Position numbers and translations under genes: made by a program. A model generated the notes under the pieces. That model saw nothing but the letters and a program-made list of their open reading frames with translations, did no database searches and had not been told where the DNA came from. A stretch of DNA of 64,000 nucleotides from Tritrichomonas musculus (taxonomy: Eukaryota > Parabasalia > Tritrichomonadida > Tritrichomonadidae): NCBI GenBank assembly GCA_039105265.1, contig JAPFFF010000048.1:744001-808000 (forward strand), given 5' to 3'. Shown here piece after piece: positions 39,011-48,901 of this stretch. Position 1 is the first letter of the stretch, and each line of letters opens with the position of its first letter.

Positions 39011-41278
39011 ATGATAGCATTAACACTCCTATTTCTTATTAAATCCAATCTATTAAAAAGCTTACATCCCAATCAAACAAATATTTCTTTTAGTCATTCG
39101 CTAACTATGAACCCTGAAAACGATAAAATATTAAACAAAGAAAATGACTCAACTTCTCAAAGGGCTTGCGGTACAAATTTAAAATATCATCTTGAATCAG
39201 ATACTCTAACTATTAATGGTACTGGAGAAATGACAAATTATACAAATACAATTAATTCACCATGGTTTGCAAACAGAACTCAAATAATGTTTTTACATAT
39301 CATTGAAGGTGTTATATCTATAGGATCTTATGCATTTGCTCACCACGAAAATCTTAGATATGTTTTAATTTCAGATAGTGTAACATTCATAAACGACTAT
39401 GCATTTTACAACTGCACAAACTTAAATTCGATCAATATACCGACAAGCCTAGTCTCTATTGGCGATTTTTGCTTTTATTGCTGTTATCAAATTAGTTTTT
39501 GGAAATTTCCTGATACTTTAACGACGATAGGCAATTCTGCCTTTTATGACTGCTCTCGCTTGCAAATTGATCATATTCCAGATGGAATCACATCCATTAA
39601 AGATTATACTTTTTATGGGTGCTACAGGATATTGTCCATTGAAATTCCAGACAGTGTCGCTATCATTGGCGATTATGCGTTTTGTGGCTGCAGAGAAATG
39701 CAGACGATCACTTTGCCCTCAAATATTGAATCAATTGGAAACTTTGCTTTTTCATCTTGCGCAAAGTTAGAATCTTTTGACATTCCGCAATCATGCCAGT
39801 TTATTGGCTCATCTGCCTTTTTTTATTGTGAAAAAATAACGGAAATAAAACTGCCAGAAAAAGTGACGCGAATTGAGGACAACTGCTTTGAATATTGCAC
39901 TGAATTGGCCAACATTACTCTTCCAAGCTACTTGAGCTATGTTGGCAAGTATGCATTTCATGACTGCCGATCTATGGAAGAAATTGAGATACCGAACGAT
40001 GTTTCAATCATCAAAGAATTCACTTTCTATTATTGCCTCACGTTGAGGAAAGTTTCTCTTCCTGACTCAATCACGTCGATTGAAAAAAACGGATTCTATT
40101 GCTGCTATTTATTGCAAGATTTCTCTAATTTTGGCGGAATAAAGACAATTGGAGAATATGCATTCGACAGCTGCAATTCCCTCCAGCATATTGAGTTGGA
40201 TAGCAGCCTTGTTTCGATTGATCAGTATGCCTTTCATGGCTGCAATTTCACTAGCTTTTCTGTGCCTGAAGGTGTCACAACTATCTGCGAGGCAGCATTT
40301 TACAGTTGCACAAGTTTGTTGTCGATCTCTTTTCCAACTTCAATAACAATGCTTAATAAATCTGTCCTTTTTGTTTGTTCGGCTCTGCTGAACGTTTCTA
40401 TTCCAGAGACAGTTACAAGATTGGAAGAAAACGCAATTTCAAATTGTCTGTCAATTGAATTTATATCGATTCCTGAAAGTGTCACTTTTATTGGACCAAG
40501 TTGCTTTAGTTTTTGCAGATCTCTTAAGTCGTTTGTTGTTCCAATTCAAGTTGAAATTATTCATGAAAATACATTTCAATATTGTTCAGATATGATTTCT
40601 TTCATATTCACCAAAAACGTTAAATCAATCAAAGAAACCGTTTTTGAAGGATGCTCAAGTTTGGAATCTGTAACATCTTATGGAAGTGAAAGCCCTGAAT
40701 TCGTTGATGACGTTTTTTATTCAACAAAAGTTAAAATCGTGAATGTTACAACTAAATACACTGATAATCATTTTTGTAACTACCCGATATCTGAATTGCC
40801 GTCTTTTTATTTCACAAAAAGTGGTGAATTTACAATGAGTTCGACTTTTTCTCAAAGTAATACGTTTTCAAAAAGTTCAACTTTTTCAGAGACAAACTGT
40901 TTCACAAAAAGTGATTGTTTCACAAAAAGTGAATTTGCCAAAAATGAATTCACTTCAAATAGTGTTCTTATTGACGTTACAAGTTATTTTTCAAATCAAA
41001 ACAGTTTCAGTAATTTTCATTCTTCATCATATTCGGATAATTTTCAATCATTTTCTAAAGATTTTAATGATGAACAATTTTTTTCAAATACAAAAGAAAT
41101 TCCAGATAAAATTACAAATAGGAGTAAGAATAAGAATAAAAAAATATCCAAATCAACAATTGTAATAATAGCGATTTTAGTTGAATTTCTTGTAATTATT
41201 TCCTTGGTTATTGCGATTTTGATTTTAATAATTAAAAACAGACGAACTCAGTTTTCAATAATCGAAAATTCATATTAA
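39011..41278 (+). CDS. BspA-like LRR surface protein, type I membrane protein
   Basis: 755 residues. A hydrophobic N-terminus (MIALTLLFLIKSNLL) may be a signal peptide. About 20 treponemal-type LRR_5 repeats (about 95-585) of the form I.IP.SVTSIG..AF..C..L. Then a Ser/Thr/Phe-rich stalk with repeated F.KS motifs (about 600-690), a transmembrane helix (about 715-741) and a short tail NRRTQFSIIENSY. BspA-like proteins are a huge trichomonad family, mostly predicted surface adhesins or receptors. The tail ends with a tyrosine-containing signal-like peptide that might serve endocytosis (inferred). No TCAYTW initiator within 50 bases upstream. Confidence 0.85.
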   Translation: MIALTLLFLIKSNLLKSLHPNQTNISFSHSLTMNPENDKILNKENDSTSQRACGTNLKYHLESDTLTINGTGEMTNYTNTINSPWFANRTQIMFLHIIEGVISIGSYAFAHHENLRYVLISDSVTFINDYAFYNCTNLNSINIPTSLVSIGDFCFYCCYQISFWKFPDTLTTIGNSAFYDCSRLQIDHIPDGITSIKDYTFYGCYRILSIEIPDSVAIIGDYAFCGCREMQTITLPSNIESIGNFAFSSCAKLESFDIPQSCQFIGSSAFFYCEKITEIKLPEKVTRIEDNCFEYCTELANITLPSYLSYVGKYAFHDCRSMEEIEIPNDVSIIKEFTFYYCLTLRKVSLPDSITSIEKNGFYCCYLLQDFSNFGGIKTIGEYAFDSCNSLQHIELDSSLVSIDQYAFHGCNFTSFSVPEGVTTICEAAFYSCTSLLSISFPTSITMLNKSVLFVCSALLNVSIPETVTRLEENAISNCLSIEFISIPESVTFIGPSCFSFCRSLKSFVVPIQVEIIHENTFQYCSDMISFIFTKNVKSIKETVFEGCSSLESVTSYGSESPEFVDDVFYSTKVKIVNVTTKYTDNHFCNYPISELPSFYFTKSGEFTMSSTFSQSNTFSKSSTFSETNCFTKSDCFTKSEFAKNEFTSNSVLIDVTSYFSNQNSFSNFHSSSYSDNFQSFSKDFNDEQFFSNTKEIPDKITNRSKNKNKKISKSTIVIIAILVEFLVIISLVIAILILIIKNRRTQFSIIENSY

Positions 41279-41290
41279 TATTTATGTATA

Positions 41291-41460
41291 TAGTGCCCCA
41301 AAAAAATAGGGGTCTCATTCAATAAAATAGGGGTCGACGATCAAGTTAAGAAAAAATTGAATATTTTTTCAGAAAATATAATTTTATGAAAAAAAAAATT
41401 TTTTTCAAATATTTTTTTCTCAAAATAAATTTTTATTATCGTTTCCCCTTGAAATTAATT
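41291..41460 (+). repeat. interspersed repeat, internally deleted copy
   Basis: Begins gtgccccaaaaaaatagggg like 32861, contains a second ataggggtc, then abuts blocks that are 1-2 kb apart in the long copy. It lies 12 bp after the BspA gene stop and may supply its 3' end. A 14-bp tandem (atttttagatagct) follows at about 41461-41490. Confidence 0.6.
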
Positions 41461-41681
41461 ATTTTTAGATAGCTATTTTTAGATAGCTATTTTTATGTTT
41501 AAATAAAAAAGATTTATTATATATTAGCCTAGTTAAAGTTTAAAATTTTTATAAAAAAAAGTTTTAATTATACCTATAAATAAGCGGCCCACTTCTTCAG
41601 GTTTTGTTATTGGTATAAAAAAAAAAAAAATATTTCAATTATCTTTTTTTGTTAGAAATTAAAACATTAAATAAAAATACT

Positions 41682-43439
41682 TTATAATTCAGAAACGTTT
41701 GCTTCATCAGTTTCATGATGCTCATCAATAAAATCTTCGATAGAATCGCCATTAGCATCTCTCTTTAGAGACTCAGAAACCGGTTTCTTATTGTTTTCAT
41801 CAGCATCCAAATTCTCATTTGAAGAAGAAGGCAAAGCTGCCAATTTTCCAGAATTTGACACTGACACGTCGTCAAGTTCATTTTCATTTCTTCTGTTTTC
41901 ATCATCCAACACAGGAACCTCTCCGTTAAGGGCTTGTTCTCTATTCTTTCTGAATATTTCACGCATTACAACGACAACGAAAGGAATGGAAACGATGACA
42001 CCGAAGAAAGTCTGAATTGGGTAGCAATAAACCAATCTTGGAATGTTGTGTTTATCGGACAAATAAAGGAAATAAGCAGCAACAGGCACAGGCAACAATT
42101 GGACGAGAAAAGACAAAACGGAAGCTTGATTACCTTTTTTCATAGCCTGCAGAAGAGAAGTAATAATTCCAGGAACTTCACAAACACAAGTAGCGATGTT
42201 TCCATTAAATAAGAAAACTTTCGCCCAATACAAATAGTCAGGAGTATTTGAGAAAACTTTTGCCATTGGAATTGGAAATCCCATCATTAAGACGGTTGCC
42301 AAAGAGCACCAAATAACCGAAATCCACAAAGCATGAAACAAAAGCCAACAGATTCTCATGTATCTTTTAGCACCATTTGCGTAAGCAGCAGCAGGAATGA
42401 AGCCAATATTAATTGCGTTAGGAACAGCAGCTTCAATTGGCCAATAACGATTAAACGTATTAAAACCTGCCATGACGTTATTAAACAAATTAGCATCATG
42501 ATCACACTCAAGCCCAATCAATTTCCGAACTATGATGCCTGGAATGCACCAACTTATTTGAAGAATAAGTTGGGCTAATCCAAGTTTCAATGCTTCGAAT
42601 GAATGCGGTGAAAATTTATTCAACATTTGACTAAGTTTAGGCTTTATTCCAAATTTGCCAAAATAAAACAATAGTATAATGGTTACACCTGGTATTAGCT
42701 CAGCAAGGCCTGTCGCCAGCGCTGCTCCTGCGATTCCTATTTTGAAGCCGAGCAAAAAAAGAGGGCAAAAAACAAACATGTTCAAACACAAGGCAACAAC
42801 TTGCGTCAATGAAAATAGCCATGATCGTCCTTCTGCTTGCAAGCATCCACAACCTATAAGAAAAATGCACGGAACAATAGAAAGGCATAAATTTGGAACA
42901 ATGTATTTAAAACCAAGATTTATGATGAATTCTTCGGCTCCAAACCATTTGACGCATATTTTGGAAAGTGGTATGAATAAGGAAGGTGTAATAATCGAAC
43001 AAATTACTGAAAATCGAAGCAAATCTGTAAATACTTGCGTGGCTTCCGAATTGAGGCCTTCTCCAAATAAAGATGCAATCTTGGTTGTCGCTGAAACTTG
43101 TAAAAAAGCAGCAAATGAACGTCCAATAAAATCAAAGTTTTGATAGGTGGCAATAGCTGTTAATCCTGAATCACCAAGGGCTTTTGATACCCAGATCGTA
43201 TTAATTACTCCATATAAAGCACTGGTTAATTGTGACACTAATGGACCAACCGATAGAAAGCAAACAGTTTTTAATGGCGTGCTACCACCAAGACGTATAT
43301 CTTCATCAGTTAATTGACGCTGATTTGTTTGATTTTCTTTATTAAGTATCGGATTGGCGAGGTTTTCTGAATTTGCAATATGAATTTCGTTTTCTGTATC
43401 ACCATTTGCTAAAAGTTCATCTTTTAAATCATTATCCAT
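41682..43439 (-). CDS. MATE-family efflux transporter
   Basis: 585 residues with about 12 transmembrane helices. The start of the membrane domain, PLVSQLTSALYGVINTIWVS, then LTAIATYQNFDFIGRSFAAF, fits MATE proteins, which exchange organic cations or drugs for H+ or Na+. The second half repeats the fold (HSFEALKLGLAQLILQISW). The N-terminal 55 residues and an acidic C-terminal tail (about 505-585, rich in Asn, Asp and Glu) are probably cytosolic and longer than in bacterial members. No clear TCAYTW initiator upstream. The substrate is not predictable. Confidence 0.85.
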   Translation of the reverse strand: MDNDLKDELLANGDTENEIHIANSENLANPILNKENQTNQRQLTDEDIRLGGSTPLKTVCFLSVGPLVSQLTSALYGVINTIWVSKALGDSGLTAIATYQNFDFIGRSFAAFLQVSATTKIASLFGEGLNSEATQVFTDLLRFSVICSIITPSLFIPLSKICVKWFGAEEFIINLGFKYIVPNLCLSIVPCIFLIGCGCLQAEGRSWLFSLTQVVALCLNMFVFCPLFLLGFKIGIAGAALATGLAELIPGVTIILLFYFGKFGIKPKLSQMLNKFSPHSFEALKLGLAQLILQISWCIPGIIVRKLIGLECDHDANLFNNVMAGFNTFNRYWPIEAAVPNAINIGFIPAAAYANGAKRYMRICWLLFHALWISVIWCSLATVLMMGFPIPMAKVFSNTPDYLYWAKVFLFNGNIATCVCEVPGIITSLLQAMKKGNQASVLSFLVQLLPVPVAAYFLYLSDKHNIPRLVYCYPIQTFFGVIVSIPFVVVVMREIFRKNREQALNGEVPVLDDENRRNENELDDVSVSNSGKLAALPSSSNENLDADENNKKPVSESLKRDANGDSIEDFIDEHHETDEANVSEL

Positions 43440-44378
43440 AGTTAATTTTTCTCTGAAATATAAAAAAATATGATTGGCTATGTATAATTTATCGTACCCT
43501 CAATTTTCAAATATCATAGAAATTTTTATTTTTGGATAATAATGCATATTTTCCTTGAATATTTATTAAATAAAGCTAATTTATTGATAATTTAAAAAAA
43601 AATTATAAATGTAAAAAATTGATAAATGTTTGAATTTGAAAAACTTTTTTAAAAGGTTTGGAGTCAAACATTGAAATATATTTATCTTATTATAAATTGT
43701 ATATTCAACAAAATAAATATAATTGTATTTTTATTGAACTATAACATATAATTGAATTCAAAATTTTGTTCAGAAAAGTGCATTTGTCCTCATATTCTCA
43801 GCAAAATCTTAAATTTCAATTATCAAAATAATCTCTTTATGCATTTATCAATTTGCAACATCTCAATCATAATATTATTTATTTTTTTTATTACAAAAAG
43901 TGGCATCCAGGTATACTTTTCAAGATCCAGGACGAGTTACCTATCCAAAAACAATTTCGGGATCGAGTAGGTTCCCGTACTCGGTTAATTATAGTATTTT
44001 TTTTCTAAATTACGATGCAAGGTCATTATTGACCCCAACTTTTGGTATCAATAAATATCAGATGTGATATGTATTCCCCTTTTTAATGAAGCAATAGAGA
44101 GTCATGACTGATAATTTGATATAAAATCATAGCTCGATTAATTTATAGAACGAAAGCTTAATTAAACATAAAAATCATTGTTTTCATAAAAGGAAAATAT
44201 GCATTGGTTATTATTCATTGTTATCATTTTTAATAACTCGCTTAGTTTCAGCAACTAAATACTTGGTTGATAATTAATTGCATTTACAACAATAGATAGA
44301 TCTAATTTTTTGACCAATTTTGAAACATGCCAATGCAATCACTCAATCCACTTTTACTACAAAAAAAATACTGTATTT
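43440..44378. other. intergenic, no supported gene
   Basis: AT-rich. A less AT-rich patch at about 43900-43985 (catccaggtatacttttcaa and gtaggttcccgtactcgg) might be an old element fragment but has no frame or ends that I can define. Confidence 0.45.
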
Positions 44379-44419
44379 TTGTAGCACTACAAAACTATTC
44401 AAATTTTGTAGTGCTACAA
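44379..44419. repeat. strong hairpin, 16-bp arms
   Basis: ttgtagcactacaaaa, nine bases, then ttttgtagtgctacaa. Each arm is also partly self-complementary (tgtag cac tacaa). tactacaaaaaa lies outside each arm. Likely the centre of a degenerate small element. Confidence 0.6.
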
Positions 44420-44783
44420 CTATTACTACAAAAAAATTTTTTTATTCATTTTTTATATTTTTTATTTTTAATAAGTATTTTTCTTTTGTATGAATAAACT
44501 GATAAAAAAAAAAACTCATTACAGCCAAATAAGTTATCAAAGACAACTTTTTCAATGAATAAGTGAAAAATTAATTTTTATTTAAATTATGAAAATGATG
44601 AAATGCATACTAACATTATTATATCAGTCAAAGCTTCATTAGATACAACTGGTTCAGCTCTGTAACAAGCAAAATTGGGATGTCTATCACAAAAAAACTC
44701 CTAAAGTATTATCTTTTTGTTTCAAATTTTAAAACAATTTCATATAATAAATTCAATTGAAATGTAACGTTTTATTCAGAAAA
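44420..44783. other. intergenic upstream of the 44809 gene
   Basis: AT-rich; no gene or repeat that I can support. Confidence 0.4.
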
Positions 44784-44789
44784 TCACTT
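44784..44789 (+). promoter_or_regulatory. initiator TCACTT of the 44809 gene
   Basis: Matches TCAYTW, 19 bases before the ATG. Confidence 0.6.
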
Positions 44790-44808
44790 AACTTTTTCGA
44801 TCAAAAAG

Positions 44809-45576
44809 ATGAAAAGAAAAGATGCTATTGAACTCTCCTGTTCTCCATGGGAAGTTCCGAAGGCCCCTCCTCCAACAAACCCAGTGGTTGTCAACATATC
44901 TGTGGTTCGTTGTCGTGCCGTTTTAAAGAACAAAGCTATTGTTCGAATCAAGAGTATCCTGCCAAAACCAGAATCAATCGTCATCCAGCCTGAAGCTTTA
45001 GTTGATTATCATACCTTTTCAGTTAACGTTAAGAGTATTACTAAATCATTAGATGTTGACCAAAATGTACTCTACTTCTCTGATTTATTTGATGAACACA
45101 GGTTCTTATTTGATATTCAATGCGTGTGGGCAGCAATGTTTCAAAAAAACGAGATTTCAATGGTTGCAGTAACTTTGCATGCTGATCTTGTAAAAAGGTC
45201 AATCTCCTGGAAAAAACTAAGTCCAGCAGTAATAGGTGATCTTGCCCCTTTACCCGAAGAGCCTAATAAACAATCAATTGCATCAATGCAAGCAGTAAGT
45301 TCGGTTGAGAGGAGGCATCATGCAATTGATTTAATCAATGAAGAAGAAGGAATGGACTTCGCTGGTCCAATATACCGAAGAAATCAAAATGAAACAGTTT
45401 GTACACTGACTGTGTGGAAAAGATATGCTCCTCTTCTACTTTCGCTCAATAGTCTTTTATTTACAATTGATAATCAGTTTAGGCAGATAGGCAGAACCAC
45501 TCCAGTTGATGAAAAGGTTGTCACCGAGATATGCTCAAAAATATTAGAAGTTCATTCTAATCAAAATAATCCTTAA
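44809..45576 (+). CDS. conserved-looking unknown protein
   Basis: 255 residues, begins MKRKDAIELSCSPWEVPKAP. A beta-rich first half (VVVNISVVRCRAVLKNKAIV) and helical second half. A good initiator, less AT-biased codons than neighbours and no low-complexity tracts suggest a real, expressed gene. No family or catalytic motif recognised. Confidence 0.65.
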   Translation: MKRKDAIELSCSPWEVPKAPPPTNPVVVNISVVRCRAVLKNKAIVRIKSILPKPESIVIQPEALVDYHTFSVNVKSITKSLDVDQNVLYFSDLFDEHRFLFDIQCVWAAMFQKNEISMVAVTLHADLVKRSISWKKLSPAVIGDLAPLPEEPNKQSIASMQAVSSVERRHHAIDLINEEEGMDFAGPIYRRNQNETVCTLTVWKRYAPLLLSLNSLLFTIDNQFRQIGRTTPVDEKVVTEICSKILEVHSNQNNP

Positions 45577-45724
45577 ATAAAGTAAAAAATTTAGTTTTTT
45601 TCTTTATAATTTTTTTACTCAAATATTGAATGAACTAATAGAATTTACTGAAAAAAATTCTGAGAATTCATTGAATTAATGGTAAAATTGAAAGAGTTCA
45701 TCCATTTATACTCATTAATTTATT
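45577..45724. other. intergenic
   Basis: Short 3' flank; nothing notable. Confidence 0.4.
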
Positions 45725-45972
45725 TTAAGGTACAAATCCAGTACGTTATTTTTTGTAAGAGAGAACGTTTATTATTTGAATAGATGGGGGTCTTTGAAAA
45801 AGTTTAAATTGACAAGGTGTGTTTTTGACATTTATTTTACATTTTTTTTAATTCAATGACATGTTATGTAAAAAATAGTCAGATATTCAATTTTTTATGT
45901 AACATGTCAAATTTTTCTAATAAAGTGTCAAAAAAAATGGCGGTTACGTAACGTACTGGATTTGTACCTTAA
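45725..45972. mobile_element. MITE-like element, about 245 bp, TTAA-flanked
   Basis: Terminal repeat ggtacaaatccagtacgtta and its exact inverse, each bordered by TTAA. Inside, gacatgttatgtaaaaaa and ttttttatgtaacatgtc form a second hairpin near 45857-45909. No coding content. It lies 63 bp downstream of a DDE transposase gene but I found no matching end on the far side of that gene. Confidence 0.65.
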
Positions 45973-46034
45973 AAATATTTAAAAAGATAATATATAAATA
46001 ATCATAATATTCTAAATATATGCAAAAAAATGAT

Positions 46035-46844
46035 TTATTCTTCCAAAATACCTGCCCTGCGAAATATTTGCTGCATATCCATATTAGTTGTTTCTGAAAT
46101 TGAAATGTGAATCAACTTCAGAAATTCATTTTGATTTAATTGACCATTTTGTTGTATATAAAGTTTTATATTTTTCTTTAGTATATCATCGAAGCAAGCG
46201 AAAAATTCCTCTATTGGGTTAAATAAACAACCAAGTGGAGGGGTTCGAGTAATTGCCAGCTTGTTTTTTTCCATTTCATCAATGACAATGTCATCAAGCC
46301 CATGAAATGAGGCGTTATCAAGCAAAATAAATCGTCCATATTCTGAAGGTTTTATATTTGAGCATAATTGATGCATGAATGCATTGAATATTAATGTGTT
46401 AATTGGACATTCAGATAAATGATATTGAACTACGCTATTGCATGAAATGCAACAAATTAAATAAACATTTTTCAAGTGGTCTAACATTTTATATGTACTT
46501 ATTAGATTTGCTGGCACTTTTCCCTTATAATTTTTTGAAATTCGAACTTTTTTGGATTTATAATTCTCAATTATGATCGGTTTTTCGTCAATGGCATATG
46601 TATTGTTCATTGTAACCCCAAAAAAGCTTCTCTGTACAATAGTCTCAATAATATCACTCGATCTTGTAAATATACCCCCGGTTTTAATAACTTGTGCCTT
46701 TGTATATTCCGAAAAAATTTGAAAAAAGTAAGATCTTGAAACGTCTATTTTGGTTTCTTTTAAAAATAAGGAAAAAGCATCTGATATTTCAACTGGAAAA
46801 AATTTTTTACTTTCGATCCAATTCGCAATTGTTGTTTTTAACAT
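46035..46844 (-). CDS. Tc1/mariner-IS630-type DDE transposase
   Basis: 269 residues. Catalytic triad in order: Asp86 (YAIDEKPI), Asp176 (FILLDNASFHG) and Glu212 (FNPIEEFF), with 35 residues between the last two (DD35E). The PPLGCLFNPIE segment is the typical LNPIE block. The N-terminal 60 residues are helical and may hold one helix-turn-helix, but the protein is shorter than usual family members (about 340), so part of the DNA-binding region is missing or atypical. The frame is intact. No flanking inverted repeats were found, so it may be a stranded or domesticated copy. Confidence 0.8.
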   Translation of the reverse strand: MLKTTIANWIESKKFFPVEISDAFSLFLKETKIDVSRSYFFQIFSEYTKAQVIKTGGIFTRSSDIIETIVQRSFFGVTMNNTYAIDEKPIIIENYKSKKVRISKNYKGKVPANLISTYKMLDHLKNVYLICCISCNSVVQYHLSECPINTLIFNAFMHQLCSNIKPSEYGRFILLDNASFHGLDDIVIDEMEKNKLAITRTPPLGCLFNPIEEFFACFDDILKKNIKLYIQQNGQLNQNEFLKLIHISISETTNMDMQQIFRRAGILEE

Positions 46845-47187
46845 TTTATTTCTCTCATTTGAAAAAGTTTCATTTCTTTTTTAAAATTCAAAAAGTTAAT
46901 CGATTTATTTCAATTTTAAGTGGCATCTTTCATATTTTATTTGAAAAATTCAAAAAATTGAAAATAAAACGATTACATTTTTGATTACAATTTCTATATA
47001 ATTTCTTTATAATTTCTTAATCGTTTTTTAAAGAATTTTCATTATCCTAAAATCAATTATTTATCATCATTCTGTTGAGTAACTGTTTTAAAATATAAAA
47101 AAATAAAACCCATATTGACAATTATAAATGCTTTTTTTATTAAATACTTTTTAACAATTCTTTTTTTGATTATAATTTTTATAACAA

Positions 47188-47225
<38 letters not shown>

Positions 47226-47322
47226 TAAATATATCTCAATTCGTTTCAATATCATAAATTTAAAAATAAACAACGTAAACATCATTTGAAGATATCTAAA
47301 CAAATTTTTTATTTTTTAGTTC
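46845..47322. other. AT-rich intergenic with long poly-T
   Basis: A run of 33 T at 47192-47224; otherwise nothing. Confidence 0.5.
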
Positions 47323-48876
47323 GTAAACTGGAATCAAAAACAGGATATCGATTTTGAGGCAATTATTTTTTTCAATCAAACAAAAATTAAGAACTCTCTG
47401 AAAAATGCTTATCAAAAAGTGAAAATAATGATATCGAGATTTTGATGATCTCAAAAAGTTTGAAAATTATATAATTTTTATTCAAAAAGTTTCGATTTAA
47501 GATGTAGATAGTAATAATAAACACCAACTTCTTCTTTCTTCATCACTTATTTTGGTGAGTATAACTTCAGGCCTTATTAAGGTATTCATTCAATTTTGTA
47601 GTATTCAAAAAGTGACAACGAAAATACATATTTTGCGAAATATATCATTATAAATTTTAATTTTTTTTATTAAATATTCATAAAATTAATAATATCATTA
47701 TATAATATATTTAAATTATTGTATATCTTGCTAAAAGTAGAGATAATTTCATAAATAATCACTCAGCTAATCTTTTCAACCTGAGTTAAAATTTGAAAAA
47801 TTGGCCATATTTTTTGATTTTAAAAAGATTTATTTTAAAAAATCAAAAATTCCGACGCTGGGGACTTTATTTTGGATAGATTTTTTCTTTGAATACTTTA
47901 CATATTTTTACTTTTCAGAAATCTTTATTTTCTCACAATTTTACAATTGTTTATATCTTACAATCTCACAATTATTTCTTAAAAAAATGCTCAATATTCT
48001 GAAGCATATAATAATTTCATAGAATTGATCTCAATTTTCTGATGATTCAAATATTTCATAAAAAATAAATTCAATTTAATAAATTAACTAAAAAATATAT
48101 CTTATATTTTAAATTGGATTTTCCTCATATTTGCTATAATATTTATACAAAACATCATTTTTTTTCTAAACTTATCAAATTGTAAAATTTTCATTCAAAA
48201 AGAAAAATTAGTTTATTTTTATATCATACGTCAATTTTACCATTATATTTAGTAAATAAATTTTTTATCATCATATATTTTATTATATTATAATATGATA
48301 AAATATACTGCTTTTGTTCAACCTTAATATGGTCTATAACTTCTTTTAATGAGACATGCATCGATTTTTGCATTGTATTGAAGAAAAATGAAGTAGTTGT
48401 GGTAGAATGATTGAAATAAATTATGTAATTGTATCAATTGAAAGCCTTTCGAATGCTTATTGTATAGTTTAATTGAGTTTTCTTTATTAAAAATAGTAGA
48501 AAAGCTTAATTTTTTTTCATTTAATTCCTATTATGTTAATTGATTGAAAATAAAGAGAGTAAAAACTACATAAAAAGGCTAGAAATGCGTGGAATCATCA
48601 TAATTAGTAGGCTTTCTATTGCTTTATCGACTAATTTTGGATTATTTTGGAGCATCACTCGAGAAATTAATGTTATTTCAAAATTGAATATTGAAGTTGG
48701 GTTATAGCAGAAAATTGAAATGATTGAACTTGTGGAGTATTTTCATTGATAAAGTTTAGTGGTTTGCTGGCTTGGCGCTAATCACTTATTTTTTTTGCTC
48801 AAAAATAATAATTCTGTTTTAAAATAAAAAATTCAATGCTTATTTGGCGATATCGACTTTTCGATTCCAGTTTACG
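47323..48876. mobile_element. non-autonomous element with inverted ends, about 1.55 kb
   Basis: Left end cgtaaactggaatcaaaaac followed by gatatcg; right end is the near inverse (gatatcg ... gattccagtttacg). TA lies just inside/outside the core aactggaatc on both sides, fitting a TA-duplicating transposon. The interior has no frame above about 70 codons and no domain. Its right end is only 25 bp from the next element. Confidence 0.55.
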
Positions 48877-48901
48877 TTAATTTTAAAAATGTGGTTTATC
48901 A

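Noticed and set aside
41765-43143. Frames opposite or out of phase with the MATE gene
   Set aside because: Shadow frames; only the 585-residue leftward frame shows membrane-protein periodicity.
46861-47040. Search for the second terminal repeat of a Tc1/mariner element matching the MITE at 45725
   Set aside because: No inverse of ggtacaaatccagtacg found beyond the transposase gene, so the two are not joined as one element.
47057-47239. Lys-rich leftward frame
   Set aside because: Produced by the 33-base T run.
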